DNA of 13,583 nt from Patescibacteria group bacterium (lineage in GTDB: Bacteria > Patescibacteriota > Minisyncoccia > CAIUEV01 > JAHKAQ01): assembly GCA_018825765.1 (NCBI GenBank), contig JAHKAQ010000066.1, positions 1-13,583 of the forward strand, given 5' to 3'. The position numbers were made by a program, and so were the translations under genes. Under the pieces are notes generated by a model. That model saw nothing but the letters and a program-made list of their open reading frames with translations, was not told where the DNA came from and ran no database searches. Positions 7,564 to 13,583 of the stretch are shown piece by piece (the first letter of the stretch is position 1; each line of letters begins with the position of its first letter).

Positions 7564-7595
7564 TAAAATCCAAAAAAATCAATTTTTTGGATTCA
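7562..7595 (-). terminator. Possible weak terminator overlapping the ruvC stop codon
   Basis: On the minus strand an A/T-rich inverted repeat (CCAAAAAA and TTTTTTGG, about 7569-7589) has the ruvC stop codon in its loop. T-rich sequence follows, including a run of eight T at about 7551-7558. The stem has only two G-C pairs, so termination is likely partial at best. Confidence 0.3.
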
Positions 7596-8091
7596 ACTGT
7601 TTTTGACTCAGTCTGTTTAAAAAATGCAGCGAACTTGCGTGGCAGATCGCGACCGCCAAAGCGTCAGTCACGTCGTCAAGTTTTATTTTTGTTTTTATTT
7701 TTAAAATATTTGTCACCATCCTCATTATTTGTGTTTTATCCGCCCGGCCATAGCCTGTTATCGCTTGTTTAACTTGCAGGGGGGTGTATTCAAAAACATC
7801 AAGCTTTAATTTTTTCGCCCCAACCAGCAATACTCCTCTTGCCGAAGCCACGGCCACTGCGGTTTTTAAATTTTTAAAGAAAAACAGCTCCTCAATAGCA
7901 CAATGGTTTGGCTTGTATTTCTTTATTAATTTTTCAAGATCCAGACTTATTTGCAACAGCCTGCCGCAAAAATCTTGTTTACCCGGAGTAGAGATAGAAC
8001 CAAAAGTTAGCACCTTTAAATCTCCTTTTTGTTTTTTTATTATTCCATACCCGACTCTCGCGAAACCCGGATCCAGTCCTAAAATTATCAT
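7579..8091 (-). CDS. ruvC: Crossover junction endodeoxyribonuclease RuvC
   Basis: RuvC is the Holliday-junction resolvase that cuts branched recombination intermediates by two symmetric nicks, working with the RuvAB motor. Starting at the ATG at 8091, the product is 170 residues and opens MIILGLDPGFARVGYG, as RuvC proteins do. The acidic catalytic set is complete: Asp7 in LDPG, Glu67 in AIEELFF, and the DDVTDALA cluster with Asp140 and Asp143 near the C-terminus. An upstream in-frame TTG at 8103 would add four residues but overlap the previous gene, so the ATG is preferred. It lies 4 bases after the stop of the lamin-tail protein, so the two are probably co-transcribed. ruvA is absent here and ruvB lies two genes upstream behind a terminator. 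Confidence 0.96.
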   Translation of the reverse strand: MIILGLDPGFARVGYGIIKKQKGDLKVLTFGSISTPGKQDFCGRLLQISLDLEKLIKKYKPNHCAIEELFFFKNLKTAVAVASARGVLLVGAKKLKLDVFEYTPLQVKQAITGYGRADKTQIMRMVTNILKIKTKIKLDDVTDALAVAICHASSLHFLNRLSQKQLNPKN

Positions 8092-8095
8092 TTGC

Positions 8096-9913
8096 TTAAA
8101 CAATTAAAGATCCAAGCATTTTTATTATTATCTCCTTGCCTTTTTCTTTGTTTAATATAATACCTTTTTTTCTTTGTTCCAAGAAATTTTCCCCTATAAT
8201 CATTTTTTGTCCCGGCTCTGGCATATCTTTAATAAGTCGTGTCCCTAAACCAGCTTCGCTTGTGTTAGATGATTTTTCTTTAAAATCAGGCGCTCCAATA
8301 CCCTTATTATTCGCGGATTCTGCCGGTTCGTTTTGTTTTATTGTTTCTTTTAATTTTTTTTGATCCACGAGAACAACCCTGAAGCCGGATTCATTTTCCT
8401 CCAAAACTCCTCTAATCCTGTAACTGGCTTCACCTTGAGGTTTTGAGAAAAATAAACTGCCAGCCAGAGCCGCTCTAAGCTCTCTGCCGTCCTGGTCTTC
8501 AAAAAACAAATAGGTTTGGGTTTTTCTCGCGTAAAAACCCCTGAATTCAACGGCCGTCCCAATAAAATCCCGGCAGCTGTTATCACTCATGCAAGCGTTG
8601 ATTTTTTGATATTCTATTTTTCCGGCGCCTGTTTTCTCCATGTTCTCCGGCGCCTCCACTTTAATATAGTTATAATCCTTTAGCTTTCTAAGCTCTCCCC
8701 GCACATTCAATTTGTCTCCTGGCTTTCCGTCATATTTAAAATCAAGCTCAACCAAAATTCCCGCGTCCTGTTTTTGAAGATAAAAAGCCCCTTTTTTCGG
8801 CGTTCCCACCGGTGAAATCATCATACCCCTCAAGCCAACCAGGGTATTGTCCTCTAAAAGCTCAATTTCTTCCAGGTTTTCTAATTGAATAAAGGATTCC
8901 TGCTCACTCTTTTCTTCAGACTCGACTTTACCGGCCTCTGACCTTATGCCTGCCTCTCCAGGTGTAATTATTTCCGACCAGAAAACCTCTCCTTCCGGCG
9001 TTTTATTTAAAGACTCTCCGCTCGCCGCGCTCCCTTCAAAAGAAATCATATCAACCAGGCGCCCGTTCCTGTTTAACAACGTGATTTCTTCGTCCTGATT
9101 ATATAAATTCAAGCCGAAAATATTTCTATAAAGCGCCTTATAAGTTCCGGGCCCTATCTTCCAGGAGTCAAAAACATATTCTTGCCCCTTTTTATTGACA
9201 ATCTTCCATAATGCTAGATCGATTTCAAAATCATTTGGATTATACAGCTCTATGAACTCATTATCATTCCCGTCCGCGCCTTCAGGGTTAGGTAATGCTT
9301 CTGTTAAAAAAATCGCGGCATACATCCCCGGCTCCTCCCCTGGAATTTCAGGCGCGCCTTCACTTTCTTCTGGATAGGCCTGGCTGTTTTCTTGTCCTGG
9401 TGTTCCATAATCACCGCTTGCGAGTTTGTTATAAGATAATTGCCATTGTTCATCTCCTGTGTTTTCCAAAGATTTTCCCTCCAGAATCATTTCCTGGCCA
9501 TAGACCGCTGGCCAGACTTCTTCTTCCGGGCTTTTAAGTAAAATTTCATCTCCCGTGTTTAATAAATTAAGGCCGGAATACTGATAATCACAGGCTATTC
9601 CTCCGTTTTTACCCGTATCTTTATTCCGGCACAAAACCAGAAAATCATCAGGCTCAATTATCAGATCCTCCACAATAACATGCTCTCCGTTCCTGTTCTT
9701 TATTTTCCAGCCTAATAAATTTATTGTCTCCTCATCTTTATTGTGTAACTCAATCCATTCTCCCTCTGAATCGCTTACCGCTCCCGGATTTACCATAAGT
9801 TCATTTATAATTACTTTTTCTGTTCCGGCCCTGCCGATGAGCCATATTCCCAAACCTAGCAACAAAAATCCAACCATTGTTATTTTCTTTTTTATTTTTA
9901 GCGTCATATACAT
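8096..9913 (-). CDS. Exported lamin-tail-domain protein with C-terminal OB-like regions
   Basis: Numbered from the ATG at 9913 (605 residues), the protein begins with a basic stretch and a hydrophobic segment (about 11-27), suggesting a signal peptide or N-terminal anchor and an extracytoplasmic location. Two lamin-tail-like domains follow. The first, at about 33-137, contains VIINELMVNP and GEWIELHNKDEE; the second, at about 197-317, contains LTEALPNPEG and NEFIELYNPNDFEIDL. Both keep the typical 'EWIEL/EFIELYN' edge and 'NLLNTGDEI / NLYNQDEEI' strand. Residues about 355-419 and 449-520 look like OB-fold, nucleic-acid-binding-type beta domains (LRGMMISP, DKLNVRGELRKL; FRGFYARK, YRIRGVLEE). 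The last 80 residues are charged and unassigned. Cysteine pairs at 95/108 and 441/447 could form disulfides. Upstream GTG/ATG starts up to 9997 are possible. The role is unknown: binding or degrading extracellular DNA, or an envelope scaffold, are both guesses. Confidence 0.75.
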   Translation of the reverse strand: MYMTLKIKKKITMVGFLLLGLGIWLIGRAGTEKVIINELMVNPGAVSDSEGEWIELHNKDEETINLLGWKIKNRNGEHVIVEDLIIEPDDFLVLCRNKDTGKNGGIACDYQYSGLNLLNTGDEILLKSPEEEVWPAVYGQEMILEGKSLENTGDEQWQLSYNKLASGDYGTPGQENSQAYPEESEGAPEIPGEEPGMYAAIFLTEALPNPEGADGNDNEFIELYNPNDFEIDLALWKIVNKKGQEYVFDSWKIGPGTYKALYRNIFGLNLYNQDEEITLLNRNGRLVDMISFEGSAASGESLNKTPEGEVFWSEIITPGEAGIRSEAGKVESEEKSEQESFIQLENLEEIELLEDNTLVGLRGMMISPVGTPKKGAFYLQKQDAGILVELDFKYDGKPGDKLNVRGELRKLKDYNYIKVEAPENMEKTGAGKIEYQKINACMSDNSCRDFIGTAVEFRGFYARKTQTYLFFEDQDGRELRAALAGSLFFSKPQGEASYRIRGVLEENESGFRVVLVDQKKLKETIKQNEPAESANNKGIGAPDFKEKSSNTSEAGLGTRLIKDMPEPGQKMIIGENFLEQRKKGIILNKEKGKEIIIKMLGSLIV

Positions 9914-10012
9914 AAAAAATTTTTGTCGGAAGAGGGGAAGCGGAAAGACCCGAGCCCGCTTCCCCATACCGGCCATACGGCATATTTTGTATAACACGCT
10001 AGTCTTAAAAAT

Positions 10013-10042
10013 ATTCTAAAATAAACATAAAAATAATCTAAA
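10013..10042 (-). promoter_or_regulatory. Possible promoter for the lamin-tail protein-ruvC unit
   Basis: On the minus strand, TTTAGA (10037-10042) and TAGAAT (10013-10018) are separated by 18 bases. They match the sigma-70-type consensus at 4/6 and 5/6 positions. The site lies downstream of the ruvB terminator and upstream of the lamin-tail gene, where a promoter is needed. AT-rich surroundings make chance matches likely. Confidence 0.35.
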
Positions 10043-10074
10043 CGCCGCAAGATTCCTAAGCTTCCAAAAATTTT

Positions 10075-10111
10075 AAAAACAAACCAAAAACCGCCTGAAA
10101 AACCCAGGCGG
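10075..10111 (-). terminator. Intrinsic terminator downstream of ruvB
   Basis: On the minus strand CCGCCTG (10105-10111) and CAGGCGG (10091-10097) form a perfect 7-bp G/C-rich stem with a 7-base loop. It is followed directly by TTTTTGG and more T-rich sequence (10090 down to about 10075). It begins 40 bases after the ruvB stop and ends that transcript before the lamin-tail gene. Confidence 0.88.
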
Positions 10112-10151
10112 CCCCACTTAATAATAGTCCCTTTCCCCTCAAAATCACCAG

Positions 10152-11141
10152 TTACTCTAAAAATTCATATCCTAAATGTTCATAAGCCCGCTTAGTCGCT
10201 TTTCTTCCCCGCGGCGTCCGTTCTAAAAACCCGATTTTTATCAAAAAAGGCTCGTAAATTTCCTCTAAAGTGTCTCTTTCCTCGCTGGCCGCCGCCGCCA
10301 AGGTCTCAACGCCCACCGGCCCGCCGCCGAATTTCTCAATCAAAACATTTAGCAGTTCCCGATCCGCCGGCTCAAGGCCCAGTTCATCCACCTCAAACAT
10401 ACCCAGGGCCTTTTGGGCTGTCCCGTAATCAATTTTACCCGTTCCTTTTACCTGGGCTACGTCTCTAATGCGTTTCAATAATCGGTTAGCCACCCGTGGA
10501 TTACGCCGACTGCATTTAGCAATCAGCTCACAACCTTTATTTTCCATCGGCACGTTCAAAATTCGGCCTGAACGCTCCAAAATATTCTCAACCTCTTTAT
10601 CTGTGTAAAAATCAAGCTTATAAGTCATGCCGAATCTTCCCCTAAGAGGGGAGGAGATAAGCCCAATGCGTGTTGTGGCCCCGATTAGCGTAAAATGCGG
10701 CAAATCAAGTTGTAAGGTTCGCGCTGAAGGGCCTTTGCCGATAATAATGTCCAGCTTATAATCTTCCATAGCCGGGTAAAGCGCTTCTTCCACCAGCTTG
10801 TTCATTCTATGGATTTCATCCACAAACAAAACATCCCCTTCTTCCAGGTTAGTTAGAATTGAAGCCAGATCACCCACTTTTTCGATTGCCGGCCCGGATG
10901 TTGGTTTTATATTCGCTCCCAGCTCCCCGGAAATAATATGCGAAAGCGTGGTTTTGCCCAATCCAGCCGGTCCATAAATCAAAACATGCTCTAACGCCTC
11001 GCCGCGTTTTTTAGCCGCCTGGATAAAAATTTCCAAACTTTGTTTAACCCGCTCCTGGCCAACGTAATCTTGTAATTTTTTTGGGCGAAGAGTTTGTTCA
11101 AAGTCCGCCTCTTTCGGGTCCTCGATCGAAGATTCAAGCAT
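10152..11141 (-). CDS. ruvB: Holliday junction branch migration ATPase RuvB
   Basis: RuvB is the hexameric AAA+ motor that drives Holliday-junction branch migration together with RuvA and hands junctions to RuvC. The 329-residue product is of normal family length and shows all expected parts. These are the N-terminal LRPKKLQDYVGQ at 18-29, Walker A GPAGLGKTT at 57-65, Walker B/DEIHR at 108-112, sensor GATTR at 154-158, the RNPRVANRLL sensor-2 region at 213-222, and the winged-helix end with GGGPVGVETLAAAASEER at 272-289 and RTPRGRKAT at 308-316. The ATG at 11141 gives the standard N-terminus. No Shine-Dalgarno motif is visible, and the only clear promoter upstream faces the other way and belongs to the small RNA. 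A strong intrinsic terminator follows, so ruvB appears to be transcribed alone. Confidence 0.98.
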   Translation of the reverse strand: MLESSIEDPKEADFEQTLRPKKLQDYVGQERVKQSLEIFIQAAKKRGEALEHVLIYGPAGLGKTTLSHIISGELGANIKPTSGPAIEKVGDLASILTNLEEGDVLFVDEIHRMNKLVEEALYPAMEDYKLDIIIGKGPSARTLQLDLPHFTLIGATTRIGLISSPLRGRFGMTYKLDFYTDKEVENILERSGRILNVPMENKGCELIAKCSRRNPRVANRLLKRIRDVAQVKGTGKIDYGTAQKALGMFEVDELGLEPADRELLNVLIEKFGGGPVGVETLAAAASEERDTLEEIYEPFLIKIGFLERTPRGRKATKRAYEHLGYEFLE

Positions 11142-11147
11142 CTGCCA

Positions 11148-11176
11148 TTGACATTAATACAAAAATATGCTAAATT
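11148..11176 (+). promoter_or_regulatory. Sigma-70-type promoter for the small structured RNA
   Basis: A perfect -35 box TTGACA (11148-11153) is followed by a 17-base spacer and the -10 element TAAATT (11171-11176). An extended -10 TG lies at 11168-11169. The predicted start, about 11183, falls just before the closing stem of the RNA. Position, spacing and strand agree with the RNA fold and its T-run, which raises confidence beyond the motif alone. Confidence 0.75.
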
Positions 11177-11182
11177 TATCTG

Positions 11183-11353
11183 TTTTTATCCTAAACCAAA
11201 TTCTGTAGACAAAAGGGCCGCTTCTTTTGTGTCCGGGAAATTAACTTAGATACAATGGACGCCTTGGTTTCGACGAAGGCACTCCTCGAGCTAATCTTCC
11301 TCCTTGCTTTTTGTAAGCAAGACTGTCTACAGAGTTTGATTTAGGATTTTTTT
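11183..11353 (+). ncRNA. Structured small RNA, 6S RNA-like (ssrS candidate)
   Basis: The 325-base gap between ruvB and the PilB gene contains an RNA of about 165-170 nt. A closing stem pairs 11188-11211 with 11324-11347 with only two mismatched or wobble positions over 24 pairs. Inside lies a symmetric central bubble of 23 bases on each side (11212-11234 and 11301-11323). Its 3' strand holds a perfect 7-bp hairpin (CTTGCTT 11303-11309, AAGCAAG 11315-11321). A distal stem pairs 11235-11246 with 11289-11300 (10 of 12 pairs). The apex is a hairpin at 11261-11280 with GCCTT/AAGGC and a UUCG loop. A T-run at 11347-11353 follows the stem, and a good promoter precedes it. Closing stem, large bubble with a 3' hairpin and apical stem is the layout of 6S RNA, which sequesters housekeeping RNA polymerase by mimicking an open promoter. 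Identity is inferred from architecture, not sequence. No ORF fits. The rest of the gap (11354-11466) shows nothing clear. Confidence 0.6.
11340..11353 (+). terminator. T-run ending the small structured RNA
   Basis: The 3' arm of the long closing stem runs straight into seven T residues at 11347-11353 on the plus strand. This is what an intrinsic terminator looks like when the RNA's own closing stem serves as the hairpin. The reverse strand has no equivalent T-run after its version of the stem, which fixes the transcribed strand. Confidence 0.6.
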
Positions 11354-11466
11354 ATCCCTTCCTTCCGCATCCTATCAAACCAAAAAACAAAAACAAGCCT
11401 TATTTTTTAGTTTTTTCCACCTTATTTCCACAAGCGATATTTAAAGACCCGCTAACCTTCAATCCT

Positions 11467-13583
11467 TTATTTCTCCGTTACTCTTTCCACTTCAGCCAGG
11501 CTGGTAATCCCCTCAATCACCCACAATATTCCATCCTGTCCCATGGTAACCATGCCCTCTTTTGCCGCTTGGCGAAGAATAGCTGAAGTTGTTGAAAATC
11601 TGGACACCAATTCTTCCATTTCTTCGCTCATAGTCATCACTTCAGCCACAGGCAAAAGCCCCCGGTAACCCAGGCCTTTGCATTTTTTACAACCTACCGG
11701 ATCAAAAATCTGCTCCACCTTGCCCGGCACCGCTATCCCGGAATTTTTTGGGATAGCCTCAAGCGTTTCTGTTATTTTTTTCATCTTCTCCTGATCCGGT
11801 TTAACCGCCTTTTTACAATCCGGGCACAATTTTCTCACCAGCCGCTGGGCCATTAAACAGTTAGTCGCCGAAGCAATATCGCTCGGATCAATATTCATGT
11901 TTATTAAGCGCTGAACTGAAGCCACCGCGTTATTTGTATGCAGGGTAGAAAGCACCAGGTGTCCGGTAAGCGATGCCTGAACCGCGATTTTCGCCGTTTC
12001 CTCGTCTCGAATTTCACCAATCATTAAAATATCCGGATTTTGGCGAAGCAAAGCTCTGAGAGCGCTGGAAAAATCATAGCCTTCCTCGGCGTTTACCTGA
12101 GTCTGCAAAATTCCTTTTAAGCGGTATTCAATCGGATCCTCCACCGTGATGATTTTTACTTCAGGCTTGTTCAGCCGGTTTAAAAGAGAATACAGCGTGG
12201 TAGTTTTCCCGCTCCCCGTGGGCCCGGTGTTAAGGATTATTCCGTTCGGCTTTTCCACTTCTTCTATCAAGCGGCCCAAAATTTCTTTTCTAATTCCGAT
12301 CTTTTCAATATCCAGTGATTTGGCGGATTTATGCAGTAACCTCATTACCGTAGTTTCCCCGTAACCGCCGGTTATGATTGAAGCGCGAACATCAATTTCT
12401 GTGTTTTCAAGGCCTGGCAGGGCTGATTCAAGCTTAATGCCAAAACGTCCGTCCCGGACCGCTTCGTGCGACCCGGCCTTGAACCCGGCCAGCGTCTTTA
12501 TTTTTGATAAAGCCGACATATAATCAGGCGCCGAAATAGTGCCAATGTCCTGAAGGATCTCGTCTATTCTATAGCGGATTTTAACCACGTCGCCCACCGG
12601 CTCCAGGTGGATATCTCCGGCGTCAAAAAACAATCCGCCCGCCACCACGTATTCCAAAAGCTCTTTGCTTGAAGCCTGGTGGAACAAAGCTTCAAGGGCC
12701 TTCGTGTCAAAACCGCCCTGAGTTATTTTTTTAATCTGCGCGTTGCGTATAAAAAGCTGCATGGAAAGAAGTTGCCGCATAATTCGTTCGTAAGCCTGCT
12801 CCAGCACGTCTCCGCTTCCTGTGACCCGTTGAACTTCTTCCATGCTGGTTTCGCCCGCCACTGCTTTTAAAATTCCGTCCTGAAGCATAGTTATCATTCC
12901 GTTTTCCATGGCCGCGGCTAAAAGATCAGAATCCGGCGCCATGTCCAGAATCAATTTTTCTATCTCTTTGTTTATCTCAAAAATTTCAAAAATTCCCAGC
13001 CGCCCTTTGTATCCCAGTCCCCGGCATTTAGGGCATCCTGTCGGACGATAAAGCGTTTTTATGTTTTTTGGAATTTCCAACTCAGCTTTGGGCGAAATAA
13101 TCGAAAGAAATTTGTTCATGGTATCCAGGGTTTCTCCGGCCGGAATATATTCTTCCTTGCAGTGCGGGCATAATTTTCTTACCAGCCGCTGGGCGATAAT
13201 CGCGTTAATCGACGGTGTGATAAGTGATGGCCGAATACCCAAATCCACCAAGCGCGGAACCGCGCCGGCGGCTGAATTAGCGTGCACCGTGGAAAAAACC
13301 AGATGTCCGGTTAATGCCGCGTGCACCGCTATATCCGCCGTTTCTTCGTCTCGAATTTCACCAACAAGAATAACGTCCGGATCCTGGCGCACAATAGCCC
13401 GAAGCCCGCTGGAAAAATCATAGCCTCTCTCCTTGTGCACCTGAGTCTGGGAAATACCTGGCAGACGGTATTCAATTGGATCCTCGATAGTGATTATTTT
13501 CGTTGAAGGATCATTTACCCGCTTTAAACAGGCATACAGCGTGGTAGTTTTCCCGCTCCCCGTGGGCCCGGTGTTAAGAATCA
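11467..13583 (-). CDS. pilB: GspE/PilB-type secretion/pilus ATPase with two tandem ATPase modules (5' end outside window)
   Basis: The reading frame runs through the window edge without a start, leaving 704 visible residues. The first module begins at its Walker A GPTGSGKTT (visible 5-13). It continues with TIEDPIEYRL, VGEIRDEETAD and LTGHLVFSTVHAN, and a zinc-type pair CPHC...CPKC. A linker and a second GspE N-terminal-like domain follow (AGDIHLEPVGD and IRYRIDEIL). Then comes a complete second module: GPTGSGKTT (visible 453-461), TVEDPIEYRL, IGEIRDEETAK, LTGHLVLSTLHTN and CPDC...CKKC. Both Walker motifs, Asp boxes and tetracysteine sites look intact. Such ATPases form hexamers that power type IV pilus or type II secretion pseudopilus assembly, and the tetracysteine motif favours PilB/GspE over PilT. 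One chain carrying two motors is unusual. The GTG at 13440 is an internal valine, not a start. No clear terminator follows the stop. Confidence 0.92.
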   Translation of the reverse strand, partial: ILNTGPTGSGKTTTLYACLKRVNDPSTKIITIEDPIEYRLPGISQTQVHKERGYDFSSGLRAIVRQDPDVILVGEIRDEETADIAVHAALTGHLVFSTVHANSAAGAVPRLVDLGIRPSLITPSINAIIAQRLVRKLCPHCKEEYIPAGETLDTMNKFLSIISPKAELEIPKNIKTLYRPTGCPKCRGLGYKGRLGIFEIFEINKEIEKLILDMAPDSDLLAAAMENGMITMLQDGILKAVAGETSMEEVQRVTGSGDVLEQAYERIMRQLLSMQLFIRNAQIKKITQGGFDTKALEALFHQASSKELLEYVVAGGLFFDAGDIHLEPVGDVVKIRYRIDEILQDIGTISAPDYMSALSKIKTLAGFKAGSHEAVRDGRFGIKLESALPGLENTEIDVRASIITGGYGETTVMRLLHKSAKSLDIEKIGIRKEILGRLIEEVEKPNGIILNTGPTGSGKTTTLYSLLNRLNKPEVKIITVEDPIEYRLKGILQTQVNAEEGYDFSSALRALLRQNPDILMIGEIRDEETAKIAVQASLTGHLVLSTLHTNNAVASVQRLINMNIDPSDIASATNCLMAQRLVRKLCPDCKKAVKPDQEKMKKITETLEAIPKNSGIAVPGKVEQIFDPVGCKKCKGLGYRGLLPVAEVMTMSEEMEELVSRFSTTSAILRQAAKEGMVTMGQDGILWVIEGITSLAEVERVTEK
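12190..12234. repeat. 45-base identical segment, copy 2 (second Walker A)
   Basis: This segment is identical over 45 bases to 13534-13578 and encodes the Walker A region of the second ATPase module. The identity includes synonymous positions. It marks the internal duplication within the PilB-type gene. Confidence 0.9.
13534..13578. repeat. 45-base identical segment, copy 1 (first Walker A)
   Basis: This is the partner of 12190-12234, in the same orientation, encoding the Walker A region of the first ATPase module. The two copies lie 1344 bases apart, which is exactly 448 codons, as expected for in-frame tandem modules. Confidence 0.9.

Noticed and set aside
9741..10019. Plus-strand open frame opposite the lamin-tail protein N-terminus.
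   Set aside because: It is antisense to a better supported gene, and its apparent hydrophobicity reflects the complement of the charged and signal regions.
11142..11182. Minus-strand promoter for ruvB (TATTAA-like -10).
   Set aside because: No acceptable -35 at 16-18 bases; the AT-rich spacer of the plus-strand promoter produces such matches easily.
11255..11285. TTGGTTTCGACG resembles the conserved 5' segment of tmRNA.
   Set aside because: No GGGG start, no tag reading frame, no T-arm or CCA-type 3' end at a suitable distance in either normal or permuted order. The motif is better explained as the UUCG-capped apical hairpin of the small RNA.
11183..11353. SRP RNA or RNase P RNA as the identity of the structured transcript.
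   Set aside because: The SRP GGUCC-GGAA-type apical motif and the RNase P P4 core motifs are not present.
13061..13440. GTG at 13440 as the start of the PilB-type gene.
   Set aside because: The same frame continues upstream with an intact Walker A and TIEDPIEYRL to the window edge, so the codon is an internal valine.

Overview
The window reads as a piece of a chromosome from a candidate phyla radiation (Patescibacteria, probably Parcubacteria-like) bacterium. This is an inference from gene content and style: compact genes, almost no Shine-Dalgarno motifs, a GspE/PilB pilus ATPase, a lamin-tail-domain surface protein and a PBP1A-type enzyme with an acidic tail. All of these sit beside ordinary replication and recombination genes. 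No mobile element, CRISPR array or tRNA was seen.

Layout. Positions 13-1471 (+ strand) hold dnaN and a small DUF721/DciA-like gene, an origin-proximal type of arrangement. They converge on a long minus-strand block. Read in the direction of transcription (right to left), that block has five parts: (1) 13583-11467, the end of a very large GspE/PilB-type ATPase that contains two complete ATPase modules in one chain and runs off the window; (2) 11466-11142, an intergenic region holding a divergent plus-strand small RNA with its own promoter, a long closing stem and a T-run, whose architecture resembles 6S RNA; (3) ruvB, ended by a clear intrinsic terminator; (4) a secreted or anchored protein with two lamin-tail domains and OB-like regions, followed four bases later by ruvC; (5) a tight four-gene cluster, 7491-1508.

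That cluster encodes a 7-TM protein related to the membrane half of the '7TM transglutaminase' family, an alpha-L-glutamate-ligase-like ATP-grasp enzyme fused to a retropepsin-like protease, a second and different ATP-grasp protein, and a bifunctional class A penicillin-binding protein. Spacing is -26, +4 and about +12 to +30 bases, so one transcript is likely.

How the genes may work together. dnaN and the DciA-like protein belong to replication, and ruvB and ruvC to Holliday-junction processing. The most unusual assembly is the cluster of two ligases, an aspartic protease, a membrane protein and a PBP. Its simplest reading is a cell-envelope peptide or peptidoglycan modification system, but the substrate cannot be read from the sequence. 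Other points worth attention are the 6S-like RNA, the tandem PilB fusion, and a 22-base tandem duplication that has rewritten the last residues of the PBP.
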